Of a stretch of 37,465 nt of DNA, positions 37,235 through 37,465 are shown piece by piece. This stretch comes from Tepidibacillus decaturensis (lineage in GTDB: Bacteria > Bacillota > Bacilli > Tepidibacillales > Tepidibacillaceae), in contig NZ_LSKU01000001.1 in NCBI RefSeq assembly GCF_001561915.1, positions 1,761,074 to 1,798,538 of the forward strand, in the 5' to 3' direction. Position 1 is the stretch's first letter. Each line of letters starts with the position of its first letter. The notes below the pieces were generated by a model. That model made no database searches. It was given only the letters and a program-made list of their open reading frames with translations, and was not told where the DNA came from. The translations under genes were made by a program, and so were the position numbers.

Positions 37235-37267
37235 CGCCATTTCCCCCAAAAGATCTTATATATACAG

Positions 37268-37330
37268 AAAGAGACCAGCACAAATCATCCTTTGCACTAG
37301 TTTGTCAAAGGCTTGATTTGTTTGGTCTCT
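37268..37330 (-). promoter_or_regulatory. Long leader hairpin before glpA, possible antitermination site
   Basis: Three nested pairings stack into one long stem: AGAGACCA with TGGTCTCT (37270-37277 and 37323-37330), CAAATCA with TGATTTG (37281-37287 and 37314-37320), and CCTTTG with CAAAGG (37289-37294 and 37306-37311). On the minus strand TTTCTG and AT-rich sequence follow. Bacillus glp genes are known to have leader inverted repeats controlled by the GlpP antiterminator, so this is a candidate for the same mode. The weak T-tract leaves room for a role in mRNA stability instead. Confidence 0.6.
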
Positions 37331-37372
37331 CCGAATCTCCAACCAAAATAACCGATAAAATTGTCTATATAA

Positions 37373-37401
37373 ATTATAACACGCTTTCATTCAGGGTTAA
37401 A
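37373..37401 (-). promoter_or_regulatory. Probable glp promoter with cre-like half-site
   Basis: TATAAT on the minus strand (complement of 37373-37378) has a weak -35, TTTAAC, 17 nt upstream. Between them ATGAAAGCG (complement of 37382-37390) matches the strong half of a cre box, which would place CcpA repression on top of the promoter. The right half of the cre is poor. Confidence 0.5.
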
Positions 37402-37423
37402 GTAGTAATCTAAAAAACATAAG

Positions 37424-37446
37424 AAGGGTGGAGATCATCCACCCTT
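37424..37446. terminator. Terminator near the window edge
   Basis: AAGGGTGGA and TCCACCCTT form a 9-bp stem with a 5-nt loop. On the minus strand CTTATGTTTTTT follows, so it probably ends a minus-strand gene beyond the window. The plus strand has only a short T-run after it. Confidence 0.7.
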
Positions 37447-37465
37447 TAAATTAATTCTTACTCCC

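Overview
The window looks like an AT-rich chromosomal segment from a spore-former-type Firmicute of the order Bacillales. The evidence is strong AGGAGG-type ribosome sites, TTG and GTG starts, sigma-A promoters, a T-box, CcpA-like cre sites and Bacillus/Geobacillus-like proteins. The three-subunit GlpABC glycerol-3-phosphate dehydrogenase points to an organism able to grow anaerobically. The species cannot be fixed from the sequence alone.

Layout. (1) 1-5661: an MFS exporter-like gene, an unrecognised 90-aa gene, and a tripartite tricarboxylate transporter (TTT) locus. In that locus the permease is a TctA-TctB fusion on the plus strand, facing a TctC binding lipoprotein on the minus strand; a YitT-family membrane protein follows. 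(2) 5757-15812: a complete minus-strand branched-chain amino acid operon, ilvD-ilvB-ilvN-ilvC-leuA-leuC-leuD-leuB. It starts from a near-consensus promoter, is controlled by a T-box with a probable Leu (CUC) specifier, has two cre-like boxes upstream of the promoter, and ends in a clear terminator. Its isopropylmalate isomerase is of the short, archaeal/clostridial type. (3) 15979-18640: an RluA-family pseudouridine synthase, gnd, and a candidate small structured RNA upstream of gnd with its own -10 box and terminator. (4) 18773-31960: a raffinose-type galactoside locus. A binding protein and two permeases (msmEFG) feed an alpha-galactosidase (agaA) and a beta-fructosidase (sacA). A broken GH42 beta-galactosidase remnant follows, then a LacI-type regulator and the Leloir genes galK-galE-galT-galM. 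The regulator and msmE promoters share a palindromic operator candidate, and msmE also has a cre site. No transporter ATPase is encoded here. (5) 31960-33235: a graveyard of mobile DNA, with a decayed IS1182-type transposase, a possible group II intron tail, a possible second transposase remnant and short repeats. (6) 33236-37465: the anaerobic glpA-glpB-glpC operon behind a long leader hairpin.

The genes form coherent modules. Raffinose-type sugars are imported and split to galactose, glucose and fructose; galactose enters the Leloir pathway; gnd supplies NADPH and pentoses; and the ilv-leu operon makes valine, isoleucine and leucine under leucyl-tRNA control. The main oddities are a single-base frameshift in an A7 tract at the start of msmF, the amber-plus-internal-deletion beta-galactosidase relic, the TctA-TctB fusion with convergent TctC, a 42-bp palindromic repeat present in three intergenic regions, and the candidate small RNA next to gnd.
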